A stretch of DNA of 64,000 nt from Dasypus novemcinctus. Lineage: Eukaryota > Chordata > Mammalia > Cingulata > Dasypodidae. The number at the start of each line of letters is the position of its first letter. Position 1 is the first letter of the stretch. The stretch spans positions 94,635,675-94,699,674 of the forward strand of contig NC_080683.1 of NCBI RefSeq assembly GCF_030445035.2, in the 5' to 3' direction. The notes under the pieces were generated by a model, which was given only the letters and a program-made list of their open reading frames with translations, made no database searches and had not been told where the DNA came from. Positions 48,099-61,300 of this stretch are shown here, piece after piece. A program made the translations under genes and the position numbers.

Positions 48099-48603
48099 GA
48101 AGTAACAGAAACCAATTTAAATGAGAGGTTGAAACTAGAATTGTGAAGATAACAACTCCTTGCCTGACTCCTCCCCATCTTTCCTTTTTTCCCATGATTT
48201 ACTGGGACTGACTTTCTCTGTTTCTGTCAGTTTGAAGTTAGAAAATGGACATACTCTGTTCCAAGTTTCTATCCTCCTCTTCTAGGCAAGAGACTGGTCC
48301 ATTCTGAAGCAGAGTCTTTTAGTTGTGACTCCAATTTCCGGAAGAGAGAATCAGACTTTCCCAGGTTTTGTCAGATGCCACCCCTGGTCCAGTGAGTTGT
48401 GTAGCCAAGTGCTTGGGGTCATGTGGTATATGAGGCTTTGAAAAGAACACAGGATCACTTCTGAATCTAATCATGAGAACCCATCACATCAATCCTAACT
48501 GAAGAACATTGTACAAAATAACTGTCTTGTACTCTTGAAAAAATCCAAGATCATGTAGGAGAAAGAAAGGCTTGAGAACTGTTCAGATTAAAGTAAACTA
48601 AGG

Positions 48604-49003
48604 TGAGTTTTGATGCCGGAGTCCCAGGAAGCAAATACACAGGAGAAGAACACAGAGGAATAGAGTTGGCTATAGACACGGGAGAGGCCCCGGGAAGAGA
48701 GAGATCCTGAAAGTCTACAACTGACCTTGTGGAGAGACTAACTGCAGCTGAGCCTGGAAAGAATCAAGCCCCAGGGAGAGAGACAAGCCTCATGCTAAAC
48801 TACAGCTGAAAACAGAAGGACTAGAACCACGGGGCCATAGGAGGAAAAGAAAGGCTGAACCCTTGCAGAGACCGGGAGACTGGCAGCCATCTTGCTCCAA
48901 TATGTGGCAACAAAATTTGATGAGGGAAGTAACTTATGCTTTTTGGCCTTGTGACTGTAAGCTTCTATCCCAAATAAATACTCTTTATAAATGCCACAAG
49001 AAG
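48604..49003 (+). mobile_element. Partial LTR, same family as 2760 and 63259
   Basis: Shares 'gccatcttgctcca', 'tgatgagggaagtaacttatgct' and 'cccaaataaata' with those copies. Partial fossil. Confidence 0.6.
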
Positions 49004-49296
49004 GAAGGAGGGAAGGGGACATGATAACTAAATGCAGTGTGGGATCTAGATTGTATTCTAGATTAGAGGAAAATAGCTATAAAGGACATAATTGGGACAA
49101 CTAATGAAATTTGAATATGATATTTGGATTAAATATAACATTTTATTAACATTAAATTTCCTACTGTTGATAACTGCATAGTGACTATGTAAGGAATGGC
49201 ATTATTTTTGGGAAAATATAATGAAGTATTTAGGGGTAAATGTCTATACCTATTTTAAATGGTCAGAAAAAACTTAAGTAGATACATACATACGTG

Positions 49297-49327
<31 letters not shown>

Positions 49328-49722
49328 CACCTACACATACACACACACTGGGGTATGTGAGACAGAGACTATAATAGGGCTCCTTGGGGCTCCTACGTTG
49401 TCTTCAAATTCTTCACATTGATTTGTCAAATGCTCCTGCAGCTACTTTTCTTTCCTTGCTATTGTCTTTAGTGTACCCATATCCTAAAAGCTAAGTAAAA
49501 TATATGTGCGCTAAGTAAAATATTTGTGTGCTTTGGTGAATGCATCAGTGTAATGATTTGTGAGCAACCCACAGCAGGACTCATAAACATCCTACACTGT
49601 TCTACACAATTCTTTCTTTACAGACTCTTCAAGGAGTGAACCACCTTGGAAGAAATCAGCCATTCAGATATTTACGTTTTCCATAAAAAAAAATTTATTA
49701 ACTTTAATCTTGTGAATTTTAT
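49004..49722. other. Intergenic with TA/CA microsatellite
   Basis: A TA/CA tract at about 49264-49350. At 49486-49530 a 20-base unit 'gctaagtaaaatatatgtgc' occurs twice in tandem with small changes. No gene. Confidence 0.55.
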
Positions 49723-49735
49723 CACTTTATTTATT

Positions 49736-50113
49736 TTAAAAGATTTATTTATTTACTCCCCCCCCCTGTTGTCTGCTCTCTGTGTCCATTCATTGGTGTT
49801 CCTCTGCGTCAGCTTGTATTCTTTTCAGGCAGCACTGGGGATCTGTGTCTCTTTTTGTTGTGTCATCTTGCAGCATCAGCACTCCTGGGTGGGCTGCAGT
49901 TTTGCACAGGGTGGCTTTGCTTGTGCAGGGGCCACTCGTTGCACAGGGGGACACTCTTATGCAGGAGCATCCTGCATGGGCCAGCACTCCTTGCACGCAG
50001 CAGCACTGCGCTTGGGCCAGCTCACCACATGAGCCAGGAGGCCCTGGGTATCAAACCCTTGGACCTCTTATATGGTAGGCAGACACTCTATCAATTGAGC
50101 CATATCTGCTTCC
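49736..50113 (-). mobile_element. DAS-type SINE with target duplication
   Basis: Minus orientation. 'cactttatttatt' and 'cactttatttttt' flank it. Head 'gcagatatggctcaattgatag' on the minus strand. Confidence 0.85.
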
Positions 50114-50299
50114 CACTTTATTTTTTGAAAACATACTTCTTGGTTCTTCATTTGTCTTTATTAGTTTCTAGGAAGATCTAAGTCAGGTGCAAACAGCAAA
50201 CATTATCTCCAAAATACCTTAGCACAATCAAATACATGCACACATTCTAAGTTTCATTAATAAATAAATAAACATATCTTGTATATATTAATAAACATA

Positions 50300-50787
50300 T
50301 TTAATAAACTGCACAAACTTAAACAGTTGAATGTGTTAAATTTTGACGTACATCACCCGTGAAAACATCACCAAAATTAAGGTAATGAAATATCTATAAC
50401 CCCCCCAAATCTCCTTAAGTCCCTTTGTAATCTCTTTCTCCTACCTCTCCCTGCATCTTTTCCCACAGTCAACTACTGATCTGCAAATAATCTCTACACA
50501 TTAGTTGTGTTTCCTAGATTTTATATAAATGGGTTTGTAGTCTTTTATATCTAGCTTATTTCACTCACAAATTTATTTTGAGATTCATTGATGTTGTAGT
50601 CTGAATGAGTATTATTTCACTGAATGACTATTGCACAGTTGGTCCATTTACTTGATGAGGGATATTTGGGTTGTTTCCAGTTTTGGGCCATTACCTAAAA
50701 AGTTTCTATAAACATTTATGTGCAAGTCTTTGTATGGACATGGGCTTTCATTTTTCTTGGATAAATTTTAGCTATTCTAATAGGTAT
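50300..50787 (-). repeat. Old L1 fragment
   Basis: Antisense L1 3' sequence: 'cccacagtcaactactgatctgc', 'agcttatttcactcacaaat', 'ggtccatttacttgatgagggatatttgggttgtttcc'. Decayed. Confidence 0.65.
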
Positions 50788-51150
50788 TGTGGTAGTTAAG
50801 TCATTTATGTGTCAACTTGGCTAGGTTATGATGTCCAGTTGTTTGCTCATGTAAGCACTGGCCTGATTATTATTGTGAGGATATTTCATGGATTTAATTC
50901 ACCAGTCAGTCGATTACTGACTACATCTATGGCTGATTACATCTATAATCAATGAGAGAAGTCTCATACAATCAGTTGAAGGCCTTAAAGCAATAACTGA
51001 TTATTTCAGCTGTCAGAAAGAAGAATTTCTACCTCTACTTTAGCCAGCCAGCTTCTCCTGGGGAATTCATTGAAACGTTCATTGCAGTTCTAGCTGCAGC
51101 CTGGCCTGAAATAGGGAAGAAAACCCTATTTTGGCAATCTATTTGGAAAA
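50788..51150 (+). mobile_element. LTR-like repeat, partner of 38091-38531
   Basis: Starts tgtggtagttaagtc, 'gtgtcaacttggctaggttatg', 'ctacatctatggctgattacat', 'agccagccagcttctcctggg'. Homologous to 38091-38531 in the opposite orientation. The 3' end is not clear. Fossil. Confidence 0.45.
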
Positions 51151-51164
51151 TACTTCAGTGACCA

Positions 51165-52370
<1,206 letters not shown>

Positions 52371-53800
52371 ATAAGGACCCTTGAGCACACAATTCAGAAT
52401 TTTGAATGAGACTTATTATAGAAAATATGTAGGATAACAAATTGTGAAGTGACTTGGGTATACTGAATGAGGAATTTTGTAAGAAGTAATATGACACGAG
52501 AGTAACTCAAGAAATTACTACTTGCATATATGTAAGCAATATAAGTTGTTGCTGAAAAACCTTATATATTGGCCAAATTCTAATATTTTAAATGCAATTG
52601 TAAACAAAGATTTGGATCAATTAGAATATAACTTTGAATGTAAACTGGAATGTTAAGGCCACAAATTATGATTCTTAACTATAAAAGTAATGTGATATAT
52701 GTGCATGGCAACATGAAAAAAATGTGGATAAACAAAAACAGTGTAGAATTTTAAAAAAAGTAGAGCACACATGGGTATAATTTGGTGTCTATAACTCTTT
52801 TATAAAATCTCTTAGGCCAAGCCTTCTAAAATTGATTTCAAGATTTACAGGCTCCATTCCTTCCTCCCTTGAGAACAAGAAACTATTAAGGCATAAAACA
52901 TCTATCAGTATAGAAAGTCTCCCTATATGTTACTAGATTATATTAATAAAAGCAAACCCATGACAGTTAGCTTAAAATTCTTTCTTAGCTCTTAATTTTT
53001 AGGTCAAAATATAGATCTAAGTTTTCAGAGATTTATAACGTATAAAAGTGATTTCAAGCAGACTGGTATGAGTCATATTTAACAATTTTTCCAAACTTCA
53101 TAAAAAATGACTGATTCTAAGTCTGGAGCAGGAAATGCACAAGATTAAGCAAAAACACCTTATCATACTAGAAATAAAGAAAGTTATCAGAAAGTACAAG
53201 GGTCATATCAAAAGAACTCAGGAGTCACTTAAAGGGGTTCCCATTGCCCAAGGTATGGCACTTTAGGCATCAAAAGGAATAAAATCTGTAATGATTGAAG
53301 CACACCACATATGATTTGATTCATTAGTTCACAATAATCTTTTAAAAAGCACACACACAAACATACATCCCAGATTAATGTATACCTCAGCTGCACTTTT
53401 TTTTAATACTAAATATATATATCTAATCTGGTTTTATGTGGGATTAAATTCAAACAACACAATCAATCTTACATAAAAATCTCATATGAAAACATCTTGC
53501 TCAACTTATATCTGACATGTACTGAATGTCTTCTCATGCTGCTTTGCAGTAGACATTGTAGGCTATGTAGCTGAGTAATCAGCATTGCTTCTAAATGTTT
53601 TTCAATTGTACAGGTATAGCTTGTAATTTATCAGGTCATGTATCATATAAATTCTATGTACTATATCTATAGCTTCTAGAAGAATAACTATTTTAGCAAC
53701 TGTATAGATTATTTTCTTTTTTGCTGTAAAAATGATATGTAACCAAATATGATGATACTAAAGTTTTCTTGTGGATGACAGAAATTGTTCCCATAATTGA
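52371..53800. other. Intergenic, no feature seen
   Basis: AT-rich, no gene, no repeat I can assign. The first 100-200 bases may be the decayed 3' UTR of the zinc-finger pseudogene. Confidence 0.45.
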
Positions 53801-53807
53801 AGGTCTT

Positions 53808-53903
53808 TTTCTTGAGGAGGAGGAGGAGGAGTTACTGGGGATTGAACCCAGGACCTTAAACGTGGGAAGCAGGTGCTCAACCACTGAGCTATACCTGCTC
53901 CCC
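53808..53903 (-). mobile_element. Monomeric tRNA-Ala-like SINE
   Basis: Minus strand: 'gtatagctcagtggttgag' (A-box region), 'ggtcctgggttcaatcccc' (B box), then (CTC)n and an A-rich tail. It is the closest of all copies to tRNA-Ala in the T arm, but the anticodon stem is not preserved. Confidence 0.75.
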
Positions 53904-54415
53904 TCTTTTCTTTTTTTATTTTCAAGAAACTAATTGACAAGTTCAGCATGCTGTGTTCTCAAGGACTTTTTTGTTTTACTTTGAAGATTTTAAGCTTTCA
54001 TTTGCAAGAATATCATTACAAATAATAAGTAAAAGTTTAGGGTCTCATATTTTAGGCTAGCATATTTGACAAACTATATTTAAAATAATCTCCATTTTAA
54101 ATTCTTGCATGTCATTCTATTCACCTTAGAGTGTGGTTTAATGGAAGTCAAAGTTTGTTTGTGTCAATGTTTTTCTTAATATTGCCATTCCTTATGTTGT
54201 TGAACTTGAACTATGCCTATGTAATTTTACTTAATGAAGTTTTAAAAATTTTTAATGAGAATATGATCTGTTGTAGGGGCCATTTATACAAGCTCAATAA
54301 TTTTACAATTGTCAAGAATGAAAAATATGCCACATATCCTTTCTTAAAAAATACTTTGAAATTTTGTCTTTCTCACTCTCTCCGCATCTGTCTCTCTGTC
54401 TCTTGCTCTCTTTTT
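53904..54415. other. Intergenic, no feature seen
   Basis: The frame at 54131-54514 (127 residues) is hydrophobic and runs into a MIR. No motif, so not called. Confidence 0.5.
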
Positions 54416-54419
54416 CCTG

Positions 54420-54795
54420 CAGTAAATAAAATTACTGAGCACTCACCCCTGACCAGACAGTGTGCTCAGTACTTCCTGTATATTATCACCTTAATCCTTA
54501 CAACAATCAAATGACTCCAGGAATACCATCATGTGCTTTGCCTTATCTCTGTTTTATAGATAAGAATGTAGGGAAGACAGTAAGTGGAGAAGTAGGCTGA
54601 ACAGTGTCTGCTGAAGAGTGGCTCCTAAACTCTGTTAATTTCCTTAAGTTTTCTTTTCTGTAAAATAGAGATGGTTCTATCTGCCTTCCATAGTTCATAT
54701 GTTGCTTGTGAGGATCAAGTGATAGTAACTTAAAGCATTTTGTAAACTTAAAAGTAAATCAAATACTGTCCCCATAATATTTGGGACTTACATCT
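54420..54795. repeat. Two MIR fragments
   Basis: About 54425-54600 in minus orientation ('actgagcactcacccctgaccagacagtgtgctcagtac') and about 54630-54790 in plus orientation ('cttttctgtaaaatagagatggttc...gtgaggatcaagtgatag'). Confidence 0.55.
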
Positions 54796-56755
54796 TTGTA
54801 ACTATAGAACATTTTTCTGCATTTTTCTGCCCCTGGTAGAATTTAGGAATGAGTTAAGTTTGTTTAAGAAGTCCAAACTTATATTCTGAACTTCCCAAAT
54901 TCCTAAAACTGACACATTTACTTATTTTTTGAAAAACAACAAATTCTTTAGAAAAGAGGGAACTCCAAAAACTTTGGATTAAATGTGTGTATACAACAGG
55001 ACATCCAGTGGGGTTTTTCTGTATTCCCAAAATTGTGGGTGAGGATAAAAGGCGGTGAATCTATTTCCTTATAAGTGCAAAGAAGCAGCCAGAAGTTGGA
55101 AGCAACCACCAGCCACTTCCACAAGCCTGTTGAAAGGTGGCAAAGCAAAAAAGTGGGACGCTGTCACAGCCCCTTTTAAGAGGCTGGATATCCTTTAGCC
55201 AAAAGATCTGTTAACCTTCTCTTGGCCCCTGTAGGATAAGAAAAGCAATTGGGGAGAGATGGCAAGTTGTGTGTGCTGAGGGGTGGGTAGGAGTGGGGTA
55301 GTCAGATAGAGAAGGGGGCTAGAACCCTTCTCCTCAAGTTTGCGATTCAGAGAAGTACAAAAGATGCACCCTGCAAGGGCCTGCACACCCCAGAGCTGAC
55401 TATGGGGAGATGAGATTGATGGCTCTCACCTTGTTGGAACTGGAAAGCACTGGGGCAAAGAAGTGAGTCCATGAAAGAATGTGGCAGGGTATCAGCCATG
55501 GGATAATGTAGCCAAATCTCAGAGGTATGTTGGTGCCTTGGCAGCGGCCTTAGCATCAAGAAGGATTTAGATCAGCAGGAATGGCCAGCGAGGAAGAAGG
55601 TTACAGCTTCCCAGTCACCGTCTTTTCCCTCTTCCATTTCTTGTCCAACACAGGACGAGCTGGTCCAGAGGTGACAGAGACACGGACAAGTGTATGAAGG
55701 GTGTCTCTGGTTCCCACTCCTCACTTTCTCAGGCTGAGCTGCCAAAGGGAGGAAAATTTGGAGACAGATATGATATTCAAGTTTTAGAATAAAGTGAACT
55801 GAGTCTTAAATACTGAGTTAAGACCAGTTGAAAAAATGACAATGAATGAAAAGTTAATGTAGCCAAGATGTTAAGAGATGCTTGCCAGTGGGAAAAGGGG
55901 AATCGAGAGGGCAAAGATTGGGTAGTTATACCAAAAATTAAATAGTTTTATTATATACATATAATTCATAAAATATTATATATACACACCATATAGGCAT
56001 AATGGGAAGTGCTGTCAATAGAACTATGAAATTTACAAGGAGCCCTGAGACTTTCAGGAAAGGAGACATTATTACAGGCTAGGGCTCAAGGGGATCAGGG
56101 AGTAGGTGGCTTATAAGATGAGCCTTGAAAATGGGTTGGGATTTGGGCAACACATATTTGGGAAACAGAAACCCAGGAGGAGTAAAGAACATGGGCAAAA
56201 AGGGCAAAAACAGTACAGAATCGCTACAGAGAAGTACAGAATTGGCCAGAAGACCACTTTCAATCTTTGACCAGGTCGCCTAGAACTTTAGGGTGTGTGA
56301 AGAGAAAGATACGGCTGGATGCACAATTTACTTCCAGTGCTGGTGGTGGTTGAGGTCAGGGTTCACGTCTGTTTTCCTGAACAGTTTAAACCCAACTCAA
56401 CACTGGTACTCAGTAATCGCTTACTGGATAAATGAATAAAAGAATGAAGCGAATTAACTGCCAGGAGTGGAACCTCTTTCTTCCGTACTAAGCAATGGAC
56501 TGCCCGCTAAGGATTCGGTTTAGAGGGAAATGACGTGGGAATAGGATCTTTCCCACTTTGGGAAGAATTAGCCTTAACTAAAAGGTTTGACCAGAGAATA
56601 GCCGCGAGGCCTCTCTGAGGGGCACACTTCTGCTTCTTGCAGACACTTTTCCTTTGGGAACTCTGGTTTATCCCCAGCATCAACACTTGGTGAAGGCTGC
56701 TTTCCACCCCCCAGGGTCTTCCTTGTACCAATCCACTTGGGTCAATTTTACGCCT
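54796..56755. other. Intergenic upstream of NUS1, no gene seen
   Basis: Several overlapping frames (55195-55559, 56507-56806) on the minus strand with no motif. An AT patch at 55940-55990. GC content rises toward 56750. Confidence 0.5.
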
Positions 56756-57092
56756 TGGAAACCGTTTCTGGCGAGGCCGTGAGAAGAGACAGTATAAGAT
56801 GCCCAAGACCCGAGGGACGCCGGGTCCCTGGAATCGCCCATTCCAGCCTTGAAGACGTGAGATTTGCGCGGGTTCTGCTCAGACGGACCAGCGGCGCCCC
56901 CGCCCTCCTTATCGCCAGGGGGCGCTCTCGGCCCCCGCGTCCGAGTCGCTCACAGGCGCGCGCCCTCCCTCGCTGCGTGGTGCTAGGCCACATTCTCCAC
57001 CCTCCGACCCAGAAGCCTCGTCAGAGCTCCGCGTCGGCCAATCAGAATTGTCCATGTGCTGTTGGGGGCGGGGTTGCGGAGGTAAGAGGAAG

Positions 57093-57113
57093 ATGGCGGC
57101 GGGGGCGAGGTGA
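57093..57113 (+). other. Upstream ORF 1 in NUS1 leader (6 codons, MAAGAR)
   Basis: The ATG lies inside the YY1 motif. ATG-GCG-GCG-GGG-GCG-AGG-TGA; G at +4. It is included only if transcription starts upstream of the motif. Confidence 0.5.
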
Positions 57114-57166
57114 AGTGTTGGCAGAGGAAAGGGGTCCGGGTGAGCGGGGCGGGCGAAAGTGGAGCG

Positions 57167-57196
57167 ATGGCTCGCGCCAACCGTCAGGGCGGATAA
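57167..57196 (+). other. Upstream ORF 2 in NUS1 leader (9 codons, MARANRQGG)
   Basis: ATG with G at -3 and G at +4, i.e. a good initiation context. It ends 66 bases before the NUS1 ATG and could reduce main-frame initiation. Function is inferred only. Confidence 0.55.
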
Positions 57197-57742
<546 letters not shown>

Positions 57743-57904
57743 TAGGTGTGCCCTGGGCGCGCCTCACCCAGCCGTCCTCAGAGCTCTCCGAATTCCCCAG
57801 TCCTGCAGCCCTCACGTGCAAATCACGGCGCTTAGCGCTTTAGAGGAAGAGTTAAGCTTTGTTGAACACCTGCTAAGGCTCTGGTTTCCATTCATTCGCT
57901 TTCC

Positions 57905-57995
57905 TTACATTAAAAATATTCTTTATAATATTTTTATTATATTATAATATAATATATTATAATTGTAATATATTATATTACAATTATATATAAGA
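57905..57995. repeat. AT palindromic tract in NUS1 intron 1
   Basis: About 90 bases of almost pure A/T with a perfect 13-bp hairpin, arms 57958-57970 and 57976-57988 (tataattgtaata and its complement), 5-base loop. Confidence 0.85.
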
Positions 57996-59375
57996 TAATA
58001 TACCTGTAAGATAAATGGTATTTGTATACCCTTGTTCCACAAACGAGGGAGCTGAAGCTCAGAATCATTCACTGCTTTGTCCAAGGTCATGTTTCTTCAG
58101 AGAGGTTCTTAAGTCACAGGCTGGGGGTTTAGACCTAGTTTGTGTAGTAGGTACTGCAAACGAGGGAATGAGTTTCACCCTAGGGAACATTCTAAGTACA
58201 AAAATGCAACACTTTTTGGGTGATACAAGCACAAAGCACATTTCTTGGAATCTTGCATTTAATATGGACTGTCAGATTTGTGGGGAAGGAGACACATACT
58301 CAGATAACATGGTTAATAACAAGAAGCCTTGGGACAAAAGTAAGTACTATGTGAAGAGAAGAGAAATTCTGATGGAGGAACTTGAGAAGTTTTTGCAGAG
58401 ATGGGATTTAGGCTAGGCATTGAAGAATGAGTAGGAGGTAAGGTTGGATTTGGGTTTCAGTGAAATCCTAAAACAACAGAATTTCCTTATAGGTAAACAT
58501 ATGATAATGATTTAAGAGTATTAGTATGAAGGAAAGTAAACTAATGTTTTATTCTCTATTCAATAACTTAAATTTACTGGCATTCTCCAGAGAAGCTACT
58601 ACCTGACTTTTACCTTTAAATCTGTGTCAGGTGGGTTTATGGATAGAGTTTTGTCGGAAAAAGTAGGTCTAGGTCAGACAGTAACTCTTACAGAATGTTA
58701 GAATAATGTTTGCTCTGGCTCCTTTTCTGCAACCAGGAAGGAATATGGTGACTCAGTAGATGTCATCAACAAATGATGACTTACCCTGTCGGGCAAAGTT
58801 TATCATAGACTGACATTTTATGGAACTTGCTAAAGAACTTAGCAGACCAGTAAAATCATGAGACTCTTAGGAGGTGACAGAATCTTTGTGTAAACCAATA
58901 CAACAGAACTATTGTCCAGGGGTGAAAATAGAGTGAAGCAAAAATGGAAATTAGTTAAAGCCATTAAGCAATCTGGTGAATTGACCGTGAGGTCAAATAT
59001 CCAGGTAGCTCTTTAAAGCAAGTGCCTCTGCTTGGGAAGGTGAAATGTGTACTTAAATCGATTACCTTGCTTAGGCACAGATTATAGTATCACCACATTT
59101 CCTTGTTCTGGAAGTTCCTGTTATTAAATTGCTGATATGATATTGTACATCACATGATATGAAATACCCTTTGTTACATTTGCTAAAAGAAAAATAGTTG
59201 GTAATGAAAAGGAAGAAGTCAAACTCAAGCAAGTATTGACTAATTACTGAAAGGCGTTTTAGGGGCATTTTTAGTGAATGGACTCAGCACTGTAAAAGTG
59301 GTTTGAATTTTTTTTTAAAGGGATAAGGGGTGATTTCATTATCTGCAATAAGAGTCCTTCAACTTATCCATTCTT
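57996..59375. other. NUS1 intron 1, no feature seen
   Basis: A possible MIR scrap at 58035-58110 ('ctgaagctcagaatcattcactgctttgtccaaggtcat'). The frame at 58015-58416 has no motif. Confidence 0.45.
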
Positions 59376-59379
59376 TTTT

Positions 59380-59631
59380 TGATTGATTAATTCATTTAAC
59401 AGCTGACAATTAAGTGTCTATTATGTGCCAGGCACTATATCTGGCATGGGGGTATAGCAGTGAACAAAACTGACCAGTTAGTGGGAGGGAGACTCACAAA
59501 TAAGAAAAATGAGTGAGATACATGGTATACTAGATAATAAATGCTATGAAGAAAAATAATGCTGGGAAAGGGATACAGGAGTTTGAAAGTCACTGGTGGA
59601 GGAGGGGTTGAAGTTTTAAAAAGGGTGGCCA
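59380..59631 (+). repeat. Old mammalian repeat, family not assigned
   Basis: 'tctattatgtgccaggcactatatctggca...atagcagtgaacaaaac...aataaatgctatgaagaaaaataatgctggg' parallels 23385-23830. The SINE at 59632 is inserted in it. Confidence 0.5.
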
Positions 59632-59998
59632 ACTTTGGCCCAGTGGTTAGAGCGTCCGTCTACCACATGGGAGGTCCGCGGTTCAAACCCCGGGCCTCCT
59701 TGACCCGTGTGGAGCTGGCCAGGCGCAGTGCTGATGCGCGCAAGGAGTGCCATGCCACCCAAGGGTGTCCCCCGCGTGGGGGAGCCCCACGCGCAAGGAG
59801 TGCGCCCATGAGGAGAGCCGCCCAGCGTGAAAAGAAAGAGCAGCCTGCCCAGGAATGACGCCACCCACACTTCCCGTGCCGCTGACGACAACAGAAGCGG
59901 ACAAAGCAACAAGACGCAGCAAACAGACACCAAGAACAGACAACCAGGGGAGGGGGGGAAATTAAATAAATAAATAAATCTTTAAAAAAAAAAAAAAA
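59632..59998 (+). mobile_element. DAS-type SINE with target duplication
   Basis: 'aaaaagggtggcca' at about 59618-59631 and again at about 59994-60007. A well-kept head (ttggcccagtggttagagcg, ggttcaaaccccggg) and A tail; one of the youngest-looking SINE copies in the window. Confidence 0.92.
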
Positions 59999-60129
59999 GG
60001 GTGGCCAAGGAAAGACTCTGTGGTTTAGTGTAGACATGAAAGTGGTGGGGAGCAGGCCATGTGGCTATAAGAGAATTTCCTCTTTTTCAGGAAAACAGGG
60101 CAAGTATAGATACTTAAGCTTTATTCACA

Positions 60130-61300
60130 TTTTCAAATACACTTCTATTTTAGCCTTTTTCTGTATAGATTTTTTTCCCCCAAGGCCCAGCTCCAATAAA
60201 TGTGACCTCTTCAGTCCCCTTTTCCTCCCTTAATTAGGAACTAGTTTTTTGGGTTTTTTTGCTTTTGTTCTTTTTCTCTCCCCCTGCCCCCCAGTTCTTA
60301 TTTTTATATTATAAGCACACACTCCTCCTTTCCCTCTCCCCCTATCTCCCTTCCCTGGTAACCTCTAATCTACTATTTTTTTAAAAAAAGATTTATTTAT
60401 TTATTTCTCTCCCCTCCCCCCTACCCCTGTTGTCTGTTCTCTGTGTCTGTTTGCTGTGTCTGGTTTCTTTGTCCGCTTCTGTTGTTGTCAGCGGCACAGG
60501 CACAGGAATCTGTGTTTCTTTTTGTTGCGTCATCTTGTGTCAGCTCTCCCTGTGGGTGGCGCCATTCCTGGGCAGGCTGCACTTTCTTTTGTGCTGGGGA
60601 GCTTTCCTTATGGGGTGCATTCCTTGCGCATGGGCCTCCCCTATGCGGGGGGGGGGGGGCACCCCTGCATGGCAGGGCACTCCTTGCGCACATCAGCACT
60701 GCGCGTGGGCCAGCTCCACATGGGTCAAGGAGGCCCGGGGTTTGAACCATGGACCTTCCATGTGGTAGACGGAGGCCCTAACCACTGGGCCAAGTCCGTT
60801 TCCTCTAATCTGCTTTTTTAGTATCTGCATTTATGCTACTTTATTCATACACTTTTTGTCCTTAGTGTCTTGCTTGTTTCACTGAGCGTAATGTTTTCAA
60901 AATTCTTCCAGGTTGCAGCATATCTCATATCTTCATTTTTTTTCTTATGGCCAAATAATATTCCATTGTGTGTATGTACCATATTTTGTTTATCCATTCA
61001 TTGGTTGATGGACATTTGGGTTGTTTCCAGTTTTTGACTATTGTGAATAATACTCTTATAAACACTGGTTTATAAGTATCTGTTTGTGACCTTGTTTTCA
61101 CTCCTCTGTATATACCTAGAAATGGTATTGCTAGATCAAATAGTAATTCTATATTTAACTTTTTGAGGAACCATAATTATACTTTCCAAAATCTCTGTGC
61201 ATTTTATATTCCCACAAAGATTCATTAGAGTTTAAATTTCTCTACATTCTCTCCGATACTTGTTTCTGTTTTTAAAATAATAATAGCTTATAAAGAAATC
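60130..61300 (-). repeat. L1 fragment with SINE insertion
   Basis: Antisense L1 3' part: 'tcccttccctggtaacctctaatct', then after the SINE 'taatattccattgtgtgtatgtacc', 'catttgggttgtttccag', 'aaatggtattgctagatcaaatag'. Decayed. Confidence 0.7.
60374..60801 (-). mobile_element. DAS-type SINE with target duplication
   Basis: Minus orientation. 'cctctaatct' at 60362-60371 and 60802-60811. Contains a G12 run near 60648-60659. Confidence 0.9.

Noticed and set aside
53808-53903. Possible tRNA-Ala gene on the minus strand
   Set aside because: The D and T arms resemble tRNA-Ala, but the anticodon stem does not pair properly and a (CTC)n plus A-rich tail follows. It is a SINE monomer, as are 29524-29617 and 30605-30712.
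58015-58416. 133-residue open frame in NUS1 intron 1
   Set aside because: It does not match NUS1 exon 2, has no domain, and starts in MIR-like sequence.
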